From Alkaliphilus metalliredigens QYMF (GTDB lineage: Bacteria > Bacillota > Clostridia > Peptostreptococcales > Natronincolaceae): a DNA stretch of 64,000 nt. Below are positions 37,133 through 46,924 of the stretch, in pieces. How positions within the stretch are numbered: position 1 is the stretch's first letter; every line of letters starts with the position of its first letter. The DNA lies in the NCBI RefSeq assembly GCF_000016985.1, contig NC_009633.1, forward strand, positions 2,771,539-2,835,538, read 5' to 3'. Position numbers and translations under genes: made by a program. Under the pieces are notes generated by a model that worked only from the letters and a program-made list of their open reading frames with translations, was not told the DNA's origin and ran no database searches.

Positions 37133-37984
37133 CTATTTGATTAATGAGTTTAGGTAAACCCCCTTACAAATATCCTTTGCTGGTCCCTCCATATAGATGT
37201 CACCCTCTGGAGCGATTTCTATATCAAGTTTCCCACCCTCTATCTCAACCACTACATTAGGACCTACCAGTGACAAGTGATTAGCAATGCCACAAACACT
37301 GCTAACACCTGTTCCACAAGCTAATGTATAACCTGCTCCTCTTTCCCAGGTTCTGACTCGAATTGTATTTTGATTTATAATTTGTGCAAAGTTTACATTT
37401 GTATTTTCAGGAAACAATTGATGGTTTTCAATGATTTTCCCTACCCTTTTCACTCGATCTAAATCCAAAGTTTCCATGAAAATAATCGTATGTGGTACTC
37501 CTAGTAGTACGGTTGATATGGTGTATTTCTCACCATCTATCATTAATTGTTCATTAATAAATTGAAGTCCTTCACTATTAACAGGAATTTGTTTGGGATC
37601 CAAAACCATCTTCCCCATGTTTACTCTGACTGAGCTTACCTTTTCTTCTACGGTTGCTACTTGTAATTCTTTTACCCCTGATAATGTTTCAACTGTAAAG
37701 ATTTCTTTCTTCACTAAGCCTTCATCATAAACAAATTTTGCAAAACAACGAATCCCATTCCCACACATTCCAGCCTCTGAACCATCGCTGTTAAAGTACT
37801 TCATCTGGACGTCAGCAACACTGGACTCTTTAACAATCATCAACCCATCTGCGCCAATCCCAAAATGTCTATGACAAACTTCCTTTGCCAGTTGATTGAA
37901 ATGTTGTTCAAAGGGATAATCCTCATAGTAAATCATAATAAAATCATTTCCAGTTCCATGCATTTTTTTAAATTTAATTTCCAT
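37133..37984 (-). CDS. dapF: diaminopimelate epimerase
   Basis: DapF (283 aa) converts LL- to meso-diaminopimelate for peptidoglycan and lysine. The start KKMHGTGNDFIMIYYE and the two catalytic cysteines in GMCGNGIRC and LACGTGVSSV are present. It diverges from rqcH across a 339-base gap and is followed closely by yicC, an unusual leader for that unit. Confidence 0.97.
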   Translation of the reverse strand: MEIKFKKMHGTGNDFIMIYYEDYPFEQHFNQLAKEVCHRHFGIGADGLMIVKESSVADVQMKYFNSDGSEAGMCGNGIRCFAKFVYDEGLVKKEIFTVETLSGVKELQVATVEEKVSSVRVNMGKMVLDPKQIPVNSEGLQFINEQLMIDGEKYTISTVLLGVPHTIIFMETLDLDRVKRVGKIIENHQLFPENTNVNFAQIINQNTIRVRTWERGAGYTLACGTGVSSVCGIANHLSLVGPNVVVEIEGGKLDIEIAPEGDIYMEGPAKDICKGVYLNSLIK

Positions 37985-38323
37985 TAATACACCTCCTCTT
38001 AATCCCCTTCTAATTCATATTTCCTTTAATTTTCAAAGGAAAGAGCAGTATAATTGCATTGTGCACTAATCCTTTATATATTATAACAAAACTTTCGCCA
38101 GAAAACTACTTGAAACGTCGATCTACACTTTCAAAGTAAACCTAATCCCATTATATCATGTATAGACTTTACCTACTTCACTCATTTCTTTTTTATTTTA
38201 TCCTTTTTAATATTGCATTTTCGTAATCATTTACTATTTATCTGTTCACAGGTATTTGCTTTCATTTTACAGCAATCACCCTTTTATGCTATGATGATTA
38301 CAATATGAACAGGAGGAATCAAG
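37985..38323. other. divergent intergenic region dapF / rqcH
   Basis: A 339-base AT-rich gap. It contains a good promoter for rqcH at 38266-38295. The dapF side has a GGAGG ribosome site but no clear promoter by eye. No reading frame, hairpin or repeat of note. Confidence 0.6.
38266..38295 (+). promoter_or_regulatory. promoter of rqcH
   Basis: TTTACA (38266-38271), 18-base spacer, TATGAT (38290-38295) with an extended -10 TG one base upstream. The rqcH ATG at 38324 follows with AGGAGG, leaving a very short leader. Confidence 0.6.
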
Positions 38324-40102
38324 ATGCCCTTAGATGGATTTTCAATCGCAGCATTAACCCAAGAATTCCAACAAATTTTACCCATAAATAAAATAGAGAA
38401 GGTATACCAGCCCGAAAAAGATGAAATCACCCTATTGATCAGAAGCCAGGGAACAAACTATAGGTTATTACTAACTGCAAGTAGCAATTTTCCAAGAGCT
38501 CAATTCACAAGTACCCCTAAAGAAAACCCTTCGGTGGCACCAAACTTTTGCATGCTACTACGAAAGCATATTCAAGGAGGTAGAATTGTACAAATAAAAC
38601 AGCCTGACTTCGAAAGAGTCATTAGATTTACAATTGAGACCTACGATGAATTAAAAGTGGCATGTTCTAGAACCTTAATTATTGAAATGATGGGGCGTCA
38701 TAGTAATATCATTTTAATCAATAATGAAAACAATAAAGTTATTGATAGTATCAAGCGTGTGTCCTTAGACATCAGCCGTTTTCGTCAGGTTTTGCCTGGT
38801 TTACCCTATCAATTGCCACCATCACAGGATAAGAAGAACCCCGTAACCATCAATACCTTTGAAGAGTTCAAGGAAGCTTTAGATTCACAACCTGAGCATT
38901 CAATACAGAAGTCTTTATTTATTAACTTTACAGGGATTTCTCCTGTCATTGCTAGGGAAATTTGTTATGTATCCCATGTAGAAGAAGGCACACCTTATAT
39001 TACTTTGAAAACAGAGATTCTTAGACGCATTTATGTGTCCTTTGATACATTAGTAAATCAAGTTAACATGAAAAACTTTTCACCACAGCTCTATTGGAAT
39101 CAAGAAACGGAAGAATACATCGATTTTACAGCTCTGCCCTTTTCACACTTAAACCATTATGCCTCTAAACCCTTTGAATCAATCAGTCACCTTTTAGAAG
39201 GATATTATGCAAACCGAGATCAACGGGAACGCATGAAACAGCGTTCTCAAGGATTACGAAAAAGTGTGAGTATCAAACTCGATAGATTATATAATAAAAT
39301 CCAAAATTTGAAAAAGGACTATAACAAAGCCCAAAAATCACAAAATGATAAAATAATAGGAGATCTCATCACAGCAAACTTACATCAGTTGAAGAAGGGT
39401 CAAAAATCTGTTGAAGTGGTTAACTTCTATGATGAAAATCAAGCTATGATTACAATCCCCTTAGATCTTAGGCTTTCCCCCGCTCAAAATGCCCAAAGAC
39501 ACTATAAAAAATATAATAAGGGCAAAACTGCATTATTAGAGGTAGCCCTCCAACTGGAGAAAACCCACGGAGAGATTAATTATTTAGAACAAATCATGGT
39601 CTCCATTGATCAATCAATGAGTTTATCAGATGTGGAAGAAATTCGACAAGAATTAATTCAAACAGGCTATATTAAACCCAAAGCCAAGGTCAAGGTTAAG
39701 GTTAATAAACAACAAAAAGTTTCCGGTTATCTACGTTATCAATCTTCTGAAGGAGTTGAAATTCTAGTGGGTAAGAACAATACACAAAATGATGAGATTA
39801 CTTTTAAACTCTCTTCAAAGGAAGATTTGTGGTTCCATGTAAAGGATCTAGCAGGTTCTCATGTAATTTTAAAGACCGCTGGGATTTCCTATTCCGACCA
39901 ATCAATTCTAGAAGCTGCTCAATTAGCGGCCTATTATAGTAAAGGAAGAAATGCCACCAAGGTCACGGTCTCTTACCTTCCTCGTAAGCACGTTAAAAAA
40001 CCCAATGGGGCTAAACCTGGTATGGTCACCTTTGATCGTTATTCAACTATGCTGGTTGATGCCACAGAAAAAGTAATCAATCAGATTCAACAGCTCAAAT
40101 AG
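38324..40102 (+). CDS. rqcH: Rqc2 homologue RqcH (NFACT protein)
   Basis: RqcH (592 aa) binds stalled 50S subunits and recruits alanyl-tRNA to add C-terminal alanine tails that mark nascent chains for degradation. NFACT-N domain: residues 1-200 (MPLDGFSIAALTQEF, the RFTSTPKENP-type segment, LIIEMMGRHSNIILIN with the conserved MGRHSN), then a coiled-coil middle (about 290-430), and NFACT-R at the end (DLWFHVKDLAGSHVILK). Older annotations call this family fibronectin-binding protein. Monocistronic, with its own promoter and a terminator. Confidence 0.93.
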   Translation: MPLDGFSIAALTQEFQQILPINKIEKVYQPEKDEITLLIRSQGTNYRLLLTASSNFPRAQFTSTPKENPSVAPNFCMLLRKHIQGGRIVQIKQPDFERVIRFTIETYDELKVACSRTLIIEMMGRHSNIILINNENNKVIDSIKRVSLDISRFRQVLPGLPYQLPPSQDKKNPVTINTFEEFKEALDSQPEHSIQKSLFINFTGISPVIAREICYVSHVEEGTPYITLKTEILRRIYVSFDTLVNQVNMKNFSPQLYWNQETEEYIDFTALPFSHLNHYASKPFESISHLLEGYYANRDQRERMKQRSQGLRKSVSIKLDRLYNKIQNLKKDYNKAQKSQNDKIIGDLITANLHQLKKGQKSVEVVNFYDENQAMITIPLDLRLSPAQNAQRHYKKYNKGKTALLEVALQLEKTHGEINYLEQIMVSIDQSMSLSDVEEIRQELIQTGYIKPKAKVKVKVNKQQKVSGYLRYQSSEGVEILVGKNNTQNDEITFKLSSKEDLWFHVKDLAGSHVILKTAGISYSDQSILEAAQLAAYYSKGRNATKVTVSYLPRKHVKKPNGAKPGMVTFDRYSTMLVDATEKVINQIQQLK

Positions 40103-40136
40103 CTAAATCAATCAAATTTTTCATTCTTTTAACCTG

Positions 40137-41666
<1,530 letters not shown>

Positions 41667-41680
41667 GGGCTACATCTCCT

Positions 41681-42124
41681 TTAATCAAAATAATCACTCT
41701 TTAAAATAACATAAGATACCAAAATTGCACCAAATACAACTGACATATCAGCAATATTAAAAACAGGGAAAATTCGAAAATCGAAAAAATCCACTACATA
41801 ACCAAGACGTAAGCGATCTGTTAGATTTCCAATTGCACCTGCAATGATCAAGCTAAATCCTAGCTTCATTGGTTTTGGTAAGTCTTTATTTTTATACAGA
41901 TAAAATAACATGCCTACTACAATACTTAAAGTCATGATAACAAAAAAAACTTTTTGGTTTTGCAAGATACCAAAGGCTGCTCCGCGGTTTTCAACATAAG
42001 TTAGATGAAAAAAATTAGAAATAATAGGTAAACTTCCAATTTCCATTAAGCGCCTGATTGCCATAAGTTTTGTCATTTGGTCTAGCACCAAAATGATCAT
42101 CCCTATCCATAAATAACCCATCAT
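41681..42124 (-). CDS. lspA: lipoprotein signal peptidase LspA
   Basis: LspA (147 aa) cleaves signal peptides of prolipoproteins ahead of the lipidated Cys. Four TM helices are apparent, and the catalytic aspartates lie in GNLTDRLRLGYVVDFFDF and FNIADMSVVFG; GAAFGIL is also conserved. Its lipoprotein substrates in this window include OpuAC and XylF. Followed by the rluD-type gene after 14 bases. Confidence 0.96.
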   Translation of the reverse strand: MMGYLWIGMIILVLDQMTKLMAIRRLMEIGSLPIISNFFHLTYVENRGAAFGILQNQKVFFVIMTLSIVVGMLFYLYKNKDLPKPMKLGFSLIIAGAIGNLTDRLRLGYVVDFFDFRIFPVFNIADMSVVFGAILVSYVILKSDYFD

Positions 42125-42323
42125 CCATCCCCCTTCTGACTATTCAAGGAAGTTTTATTTCATATGATTCTTAATGTCATCATAAAATACTTCCTCTTTT
42201 ATACTCTGTTTTGTTATCTAACGTAAATAATTATACCACAAAACCATGAATTCCAATAGGCTACAAAGGATAATTCCTTTTGAATATTCTTGAATTTCAA
42301 CAGTTCCCTTCTTAATAAAAAGA

Positions 42324-42349
42324 AAAAAAGATACAAAAGTATCTTTTTT
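42324..42349 (-). terminator. terminator after the DksA/TraR-like gene
   Basis: An 11-bp perfect inverted repeat (AAAAAAGATAC, 4-base loop) lies directly beyond the stop codon, ending on the minus strand in a T-run. Confidence 0.75.
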
Positions 42350-42350
42350 C

Positions 42351-43025
42351 CTATCTATCCTTTTCATCCTTTGTCTTTTCTTTAACTAGATCTACATCTG
42401 ATAGTTGGTTTAGATACTCCTCTTCAGTTATTTGATCCAATTCACCTACAATTCCTTCTGGCTCCTCATCAAAGACCCCCAGATGATCTCCTGTGCTAAA
42501 GGATGGATCATTCTTCACCTCATTAAATTTTGCCACTGCTTGATATGCATCTTCTTCATCAAATCCTGTAAATTCGTTGTAATCACGATGACTGGTCCTA
42601 AAGGAGGGAGACATGAGTTTCTCTTCTACAGGACGATTATGCTGGATGATCTCTATGGGTATTTTATCCATGGCACAGACCATACAAATATTAGCCTCTG
42701 GCATCACTTCCAATCGTTCATCTGGAATACCCTGTCCACAAAGCTGGCATTCACCATATGTACCCTCTTGTATTTTTTCCAGTGCGCGATCGATTTCTGT
42801 CACTCGATAGCGTTCATGATTTTCTAAATTTGCTTGCATACTCATCATAAACATCTCTGATCCTAAATCCGCGGGATGATTATCATAGGCAGATAGTTCT
42901 CCTGTATTTTCTCTCATGGATTCATCATCACCCTGATTCGCTTCCATTCTTGTTAATGTCTCTAAAGCATTATTCTTCTCTTCATGTAATCTTCTCTTAA
43001 AGTATCCCTGTTTTTTCGGGTCCAT
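42351..43025 (-). CDS. DksA/TraR-type zinc finger protein (YteA/YlyA family)
   Basis: A 224-residue protein. The N-terminal half is helical coiled coil with the NHPADLGSEM motif of YteA-type proteins; then a DksA/TraR zinc finger C-x2-C-x17-C-x2-C (CQLCGQGIPDERLEVMPEANICMVC is the region, about residues 93-117); and an acidic C-terminal tail. DksA-type proteins bind RNA polymerase, but the role of Firmicutes members is mostly unknown. The ATG at 43025 follows AAGGAGG; the frame's earlier start at 43046 has none. It lies upstream of lspA but is separated by a terminator. Confidence 0.87.
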   Translation of the reverse strand: MDPKKQGYFKRRLHEEKNNALETLTRMEANQGDDESMRENTGELSAYDNHPADLGSEMFMMSMQANLENHERYRVTEIDRALEKIQEGTYGECQLCGQGIPDERLEVMPEANICMVCAMDKIPIEIIQHNRPVEEKLMSPSFRTSHRDYNEFTGFDEEDAYQAVAKFNEVKNDPSFSTGDHLGVFDEEPEGIVGELDQITEEEYLNQLSDVDLVKEKTKDEKDR

Positions 43026-43232
43026 TATTTCAATCCTCCTTGGCACTATAATCGATAATTTTCAATAATGTCGATTAGCTCAGTTACCCTCATATTATCC
43101 ATTTTTCTACCTGAGCTATCTATTTTCTTTTCTAATAATTTATCTTTTTTACTTTACTCATTTTCTAATTCCTCTAGATTATTGTAACCTCATTCATCAT
43201 TTTTATTTCATCAGATTCTTTTATCTAAAAAA

Positions 43233-43264
43233 CAAATGGACTTGACCGCAGTCAAATCCATTTG
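43233..43264 (-). terminator. terminator after mtnN
   Basis: A 14-bp stem (CAAATGGACTTGAC with GTCAAATCCATTTG, one mismatch, 4-base loop) followed on the minus strand by a T-run, about 38 bases after the mtnN stop. Confidence 0.8.
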
Positions 43265-43301
43265 CTTTGCAATATATTTTAATTTCATAATTCATTCCTT
43301 C

Positions 43302-43997
43302 TTATAAATGTTTTAGCATACCCTTTACAATCTCTTTTGAATGATCCGCAGCAATTTGAACAAATTCGTTAAAGTTATTATGGGCTGAACCATCAGCTTT
43401 GTCTGACATTGCACGGATAACAACAAATGGGATATCATTGACATAGCATGTGTGCCCAATGGCAGCGCCTTCCATTTCAGTACAATAGGCCTTAAAAACA
43501 TCCTTCAACTTTGCTTTTAGCTCACTGCTACCAACAAAGATATCCCCAGAAACTATTTTTCCCTTCAATACTTTTTGCTTACTCAAAACTTGCTGGGCTG
43601 ATTCGAAGGCTTTGTCCACCAATACTTTATCTGCAAGAAAAATTGAGCGTTCCATTCGAGGAATTTCTCCTATTGCATATCCAAATCCAGTCACATCAAA
43701 ATCATGTTGTTGTACCTCAGTTGAAATGACCACATCTAAAACATCTAATGTTTCATGGATTCCTCCAGCAACTCCTGTATTAATGAGGATTTTAGCACCA
43801 AGTTGTCCAATTAAAATTTGTGCACAAATGGCGGCATTTACCTTTCCAATTCCACACCTAACTAATACAACTTCTTTGTTAACCAAAGTGCCAATATAGA
43901 ATTTCATATCTCCAATTGTTTCAGTTCTTTTAATTTCCATCTCATTCTTCAAAGCATCTACTTCTTCATCCATTGCTCCTATAATTCCAATTCTCAC
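43302..43997 (-). CDS. mtnN: 5'-methylthioadenosine/S-adenosylhomocysteine nucleosidase
   Basis: MtnN (231 aa) hydrolyses methylthioadenosine and S-adenosylhomocysteine, salvaging adenine and removing inhibitors of methylation. Seen: MRIGIIGAMDEEVDAL, TGVAGGI, the substrate segment TEMEGAAIGHTCY with the catalytic Glu, and VIRAMSDKADGSA with the catalytic Asp. The start is GTG, 7 bases after AAGGAGG. It stands alone between terminators, at the place where many Firmicutes have ileS. Confidence 0.96.
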   Translation of the reverse strand: MRIGIIGAMDEEVDALKNEMEIKRTETIGDMKFYIGTLVNKEVVLVRCGIGKVNAAICAQILIGQLGAKILINTGVAGGIHETLDVLDVVISTEVQQHDFDVTGFGYAIGEIPRMERSIFLADKVLVDKAFESAQQVLSKQKVLKGKIVSGDIFVGSSELKAKLKDVFKAYCTEMEGAAIGHTCYVNDIPFVVIRAMSDKADGSAHNNFNEFVQIAADHSKEIVKGMLKHL

Positions 43998-44115
43998 TAT
44001 TAAGCCTCCTTCTTATTGTACCCGTTTTTTCTACTCATAAAAAATTCGTCTAATGCGGCCACATCGACTTATCGCCCTAACAAAACATTTCGATTTGCAT
44101 GTTTACTGTTTTAGT

Positions 44116-44160
44116 TCTTAAAAAAAGTCTCGTCCATTTTTAGAGGAACGAGACGTTTAT
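44116..44160 (-). terminator. terminator after divIVA
   Basis: GTCTCGT (44127-44133) pairs with ACGAGAC (44048 is not used; right arm 44148-44154), extended by CC/GG with one bulge, and followed on the minus strand by seven T. It ends the ylm/divIVA operon. Confidence 0.75.
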
Positions 44161-44622
44161 TTATTCCTTATCTTCTAGTTCTTCACATAAATCTACAACA
44201 ATGTCAAGCTGGGATTGAAGTAACGCTTTATATCGGTTTTTAAATATTTGCACTTGCCTTTTCATATCTTCATATTCTTTGCTTACTACATCAACCTGTT
44301 TATTGGCTTGATAAAGCAGTTCTTTTCCTTTATTCTCAGCCTCTTGTATCATTATTTGAGCACTTTTTTGTCCACTTTGTCTAACTTGCTCTGCTGTACT
44401 TTGTGCCACCACTAAAGTGTTTTTTAATGTTTCTTCTATATTTTTGTACTGCTCTAGTTGTGTGTGAGCCTTTTCGGTCTCATCCTTCAATTCACTATTT
44501 TCTTTATATAGCTTTTCATAATCTACCATAAGTTCATCTAAAAATTCATCAACTTGATCTTCTTTGTAACCACGCATTCCTTTTTTAAACTCTTTATTTT
44601 GTATGTCTAAAGGTGTTAACAT
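44161..44622 (-). CDS. divIVA: DivIVA-family cell division protein
   Basis: A 153-residue coiled-coil protein that recognises negatively curved membrane at poles and septa. The start MLTPLDIQNKEFKKGMRGYKEDQVDEFLDEL contains the conserved membrane-binding domain; the remainder is coiled coil. The frame starts at 44637, but GAGGAGGG precedes the ATG at 44622. It is the last gene of the yggS-sepF-yggT-ylmH-divIVA group. Confidence 0.94.
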   Translation of the reverse strand: MLTPLDIQNKEFKKGMRGYKEDQVDEFLDELMVDYEKLYKENSELKDETEKAHTQLEQYKNIEETLKNTLVVAQSTAEQVRQSGQKSAQIMIQEAENKGKELLYQANKQVDVVSKEYEDMKRQVQIFKNRYKALLQSQLDIVVDLCEELEDKE

Positions 44623-44636
44623 ACTTGCCCTCCTCA

Positions 44637-45425
44637 TTAAATCAATTTATGTAGCTTGATAGAAGTTCTTCCAGATCTTGTTGTGCCCTCGATGTTTTCC
44701 ACGATCATTCTACCTTTACCCCTTATGGAAATGAGATCACCACAACTTACCTCATTCGATGGTTTGTCTATGACTTCCCAGTTCACGCTACAACGTTGTT
44801 TTTGGATCAAAACATGAGCCTCTGATCTAGAGAGTTTAAACCCCGCGCTTACAATGGCATCTAATCTAAGAGAAGCTACATTCAAACGTATTTCTTTATA
44901 TACTTTATCAGGTGCTTTGATTTCCTCTAGTTCTATCTCTCTTACTTTAACTGACATGTTTCCTACTTTTACTAAATTTAAAAGGACATAATCTCTTAGC
45001 TCTGTAGTGATCACGACTTGGCAAATGTCATCTTGTAGTAAAATATCACCTATTTTTTCTCTTTTAATCCCTAAACCAAGGATGGCTCCTAAAAAATCCC
45101 TATGCATTAATTGATTAAATCGTGTGCTCGACTGGATTTCAATAGCCGCGATAGGACTCTCTATATCTGAAGGATCCAAGTACGCTTGAAAAATAACTAA
45201 TGTTTTTCTTTCCGCATCTTCATGTCCACCGATTGCAAAAAAACAAATTTCCTCAAAAGTATTCAATATTGCCAACATATGCTTAATTTCATAGGGCGTC
45301 AAAAAGTTCGTATACTTCACTTCATGTTTTCGCATGACCATTTCTACCTTGTCCAATAGCTTCACTGCAACAAGCTTCAGTTTCTCATCCTGTATATGTT
45401 CTATATATTGATCTCTATTTAACAA
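44637..45425 (-). CDS. ylmH: S4-domain RNA-binding protein YlmH
   Basis: A 262-residue protein with an N-terminal conserved YlmH domain and a C-terminal S4 RNA-binding domain (LRLDAIVSAGFKLSRSEAHVLIQKQRCSVNWEV in part, about residues 185-250). Bacillus YlmH has recently been linked to ribosome rescue alongside RqcH; the latter is also in this window. The start is probably TTG at 45425 behind AAAGG, rather than the GTG at 45434 with too short spacing. Between yggT and divIVA. Confidence 0.9.
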   Translation of the reverse strand: MLNRDQYIEHIQDEKLKLVAVKLLDKVEMVMRKHEVKYTNFLTPYEIKHMLAILNTFEEICFFAIGGHEDAERKTLVIFQAYLDPSDIESPIAAIEIQSSTRFNQLMHRDFLGAILGLGIKREKIGDILLQDDICQVVITTELRDYVLLNLVKVGNMSVKVREIELEEIKAPDKVYKEIRLNVASLRLDAIVSAGFKLSRSEAHVLIQKQRCSVNWEVIDKPSNEVSCGDLISIRGKGRMIVENIEGTTRSGRTSIKLHKLI

Positions 45426-45455
45426 ATCACACACACCTTTTATAGATAAAGTAAT

Positions 45456-45740
45456 CTAACCCATTATAAAAACTAATCTAACTAATGCTGAATTGATAAT
45501 ATTAATTAAAAATATTGCTAAAATCGGAGAAAAGTCTAACATGCCACTGTATCCAAAAACATTGTAAATCAGATGTCTTACGGGTACTAAAATAGGCTCT
45601 GTAACGCTATTTACTAATCTCACAAAAGTACTATGAGGATTTGGATTAATCCATGTGAAAAGGACACGTATTAGAATTAATATGTTCATAATCCTAGCTA
45701 AATAATCTAATGCCTCAACAATTACTGCATTTGCAAACAA
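45456..45740 (-). CDS. yggT: YggT family membrane protein (YlmG)
   Basis: A 94-residue protein with two TM helices (about residues 5-29 and 65-90) around the conserved TWINPNPHSTFVRLVNSVTEPIL region. Family members are linked to division or envelope assembly but have no defined activity. The start is TTG with GGAGG 9 bases upstream. It lies 15 bases after sepF. Confidence 0.9.
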   Translation of the reverse strand: MFANAVIVEALDYLARIMNILILIRVLFTWINPNPHSTFVRLVNSVTEPILVPVRHLIYNVFGYSGMLDFSPILAIFLINIINSALVRLVFIMG

Positions 45741-45755
45741 AATCTATCGCCTCCT

Positions 45756-46202
45756 TTATTTTTGCCAGGGAAATACACCCTTATTTTTTAGTTCTTCTTT
45801 AATATTGCCAGATATATCTACATTATTAGGTGCCAATATAAAAATTCCAGAAGCAACCTTTTGAATGTTCCCATCCAGTGCATAGATTGCACCATTTAAA
45901 AAGTCAAAAAACTTCTTTGCTAAATCAGGTTCAATGTTTTCTAAATTAATAATAACTGGTTTTCTATTTTTAAGGTTATCCACAATACCAGGAGCTTCTT
46001 CAAAGGAGCTAGGCTCAAAAATCACGACCTTCATTTGTGTTGTGGTATGAATGTTTAATATTTTATTCTTTTTACTAGTACTTGATATTGGAATCATTTC
46101 ATCATCCATGCCATCTGCTTCTTCAAGCATATCCTCATTATCATCTTCAAATGCATCTAACCCAATAAAATATTTTACTTTATCTATAAATTTAGCTGAC
46201 AT
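45756..46202 (-). CDS. sepF: cell division protein SepF
   Basis: SepF (148 aa) anchors and bundles FtsZ filaments at the septum. An N-terminal amphipathic helix (MSAKFIDKVKYFIG), a disordered acidic linker (residues 18-50) and the C-terminal SepF domain (KVVIFEPSSFEEAPGIVDNLKNRKPVIINLE in part, with FLNGAIYALDG) are visible. The ATG follows GGAGGGG. Confidence 0.95.
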   Translation of the reverse strand: MSAKFIDKVKYFIGLDAFEDDNEDMLEEADGMDDEMIPISSTSKKNKILNIHTTTQMKVVIFEPSSFEEAPGIVDNLKNRKPVIINLENIEPDLAKKFFDFLNGAIYALDGNIQKVASGIFILAPNNVDISGNIKEELKNKGVFPWQK

Positions 46203-46212
46203 GATACCCCTC

Positions 46213-46908
46213 CTATTTCCCGTAATTTCTTTCTCCCAGAATAGCTGTCCCTACTCGAACAAGATTTGACCCTTCTTCAATGGCAATTTGAAAATCATTA
46301 GTCATACCCATGGATAAATACTTCATCGTTGCAGTAGGCCCATATTTTTTTTCTAAAGTACTGGATAAAATCTTTAAATCTCTAAAATACATTCTCGTCT
46401 CCTCTGGATTGTCAACATAAGGTGCCATTGTCATCAATCCCACGATTTGAACATGAGATAAATCTTTTATCTTTTCTAGTAACCCTTCAGTTGCTTTAGG
46501 TGTGAGTCCATATTTTGATTCTTCTCCAGAAATATTAACTTGGATTAAACATTCAATAACCCGATTAATTTTCCCCGCCTGCTTTTCAATTTCTAAGGCT
46601 AAAGCGTAAGAATCCAAAGAATGAATGAAATCTACTTTATCAATAATATATTTTACTTTATTTCGTTGCAAATGTCCAATCATATGCCACTTCACTTTGT
46701 TTCCTAAAGCTTCATATTTCCGAGTGAGCTCCTGTACTTTATTCTCTCCCATATCACGGACACCCAGATCTATCAGTTGCTGCATGACATCAATATCCAC
46801 AGTTTTTGTCACTGCAATCAATCTTACTTCTTCATGTTTTTGTTCTCCACGTACAGCAGCTTCTTTGATACGATCCAATGTTGTATTTAATCTAGCTTCT
46901 ATGGACAA
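46213..46908 (-). CDS. yggS: pyridoxal phosphate homeostasis protein (YggS/YlmE)
   Basis: A 231-residue single-domain PLP-binding TIM barrel of the PLPBP/YggS family, which buffers PLP and affects amino acid pools. The PLP Lys is in RLIAVTKTVD; also seen are GENKVQEL, WHMIGHLQRNKVK and the phosphate loop LSMGMTNDF. The start is TTG close behind GAGGAAG. It lies 10 bases before sepF. Confidence 0.95.
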   Translation of the reverse strand: MSIEARLNTTLDRIKEAAVRGEQKHEEVRLIAVTKTVDIDVMQQLIDLGVRDMGENKVQELTRKYEALGNKVKWHMIGHLQRNKVKYIIDKVDFIHSLDSYALALEIEKQAGKINRVIECLIQVNISGEESKYGLTPKATEGLLEKIKDLSHVQIVGLMTMAPYVDNPEETRMYFRDLKILSSTLEKKYGPTATMKYLSMGMTNDFQIAIEEGSNLVRVGTAILGERNYGK

Positions 46909-46924
46909 ACCACTTCCTCCTCAA

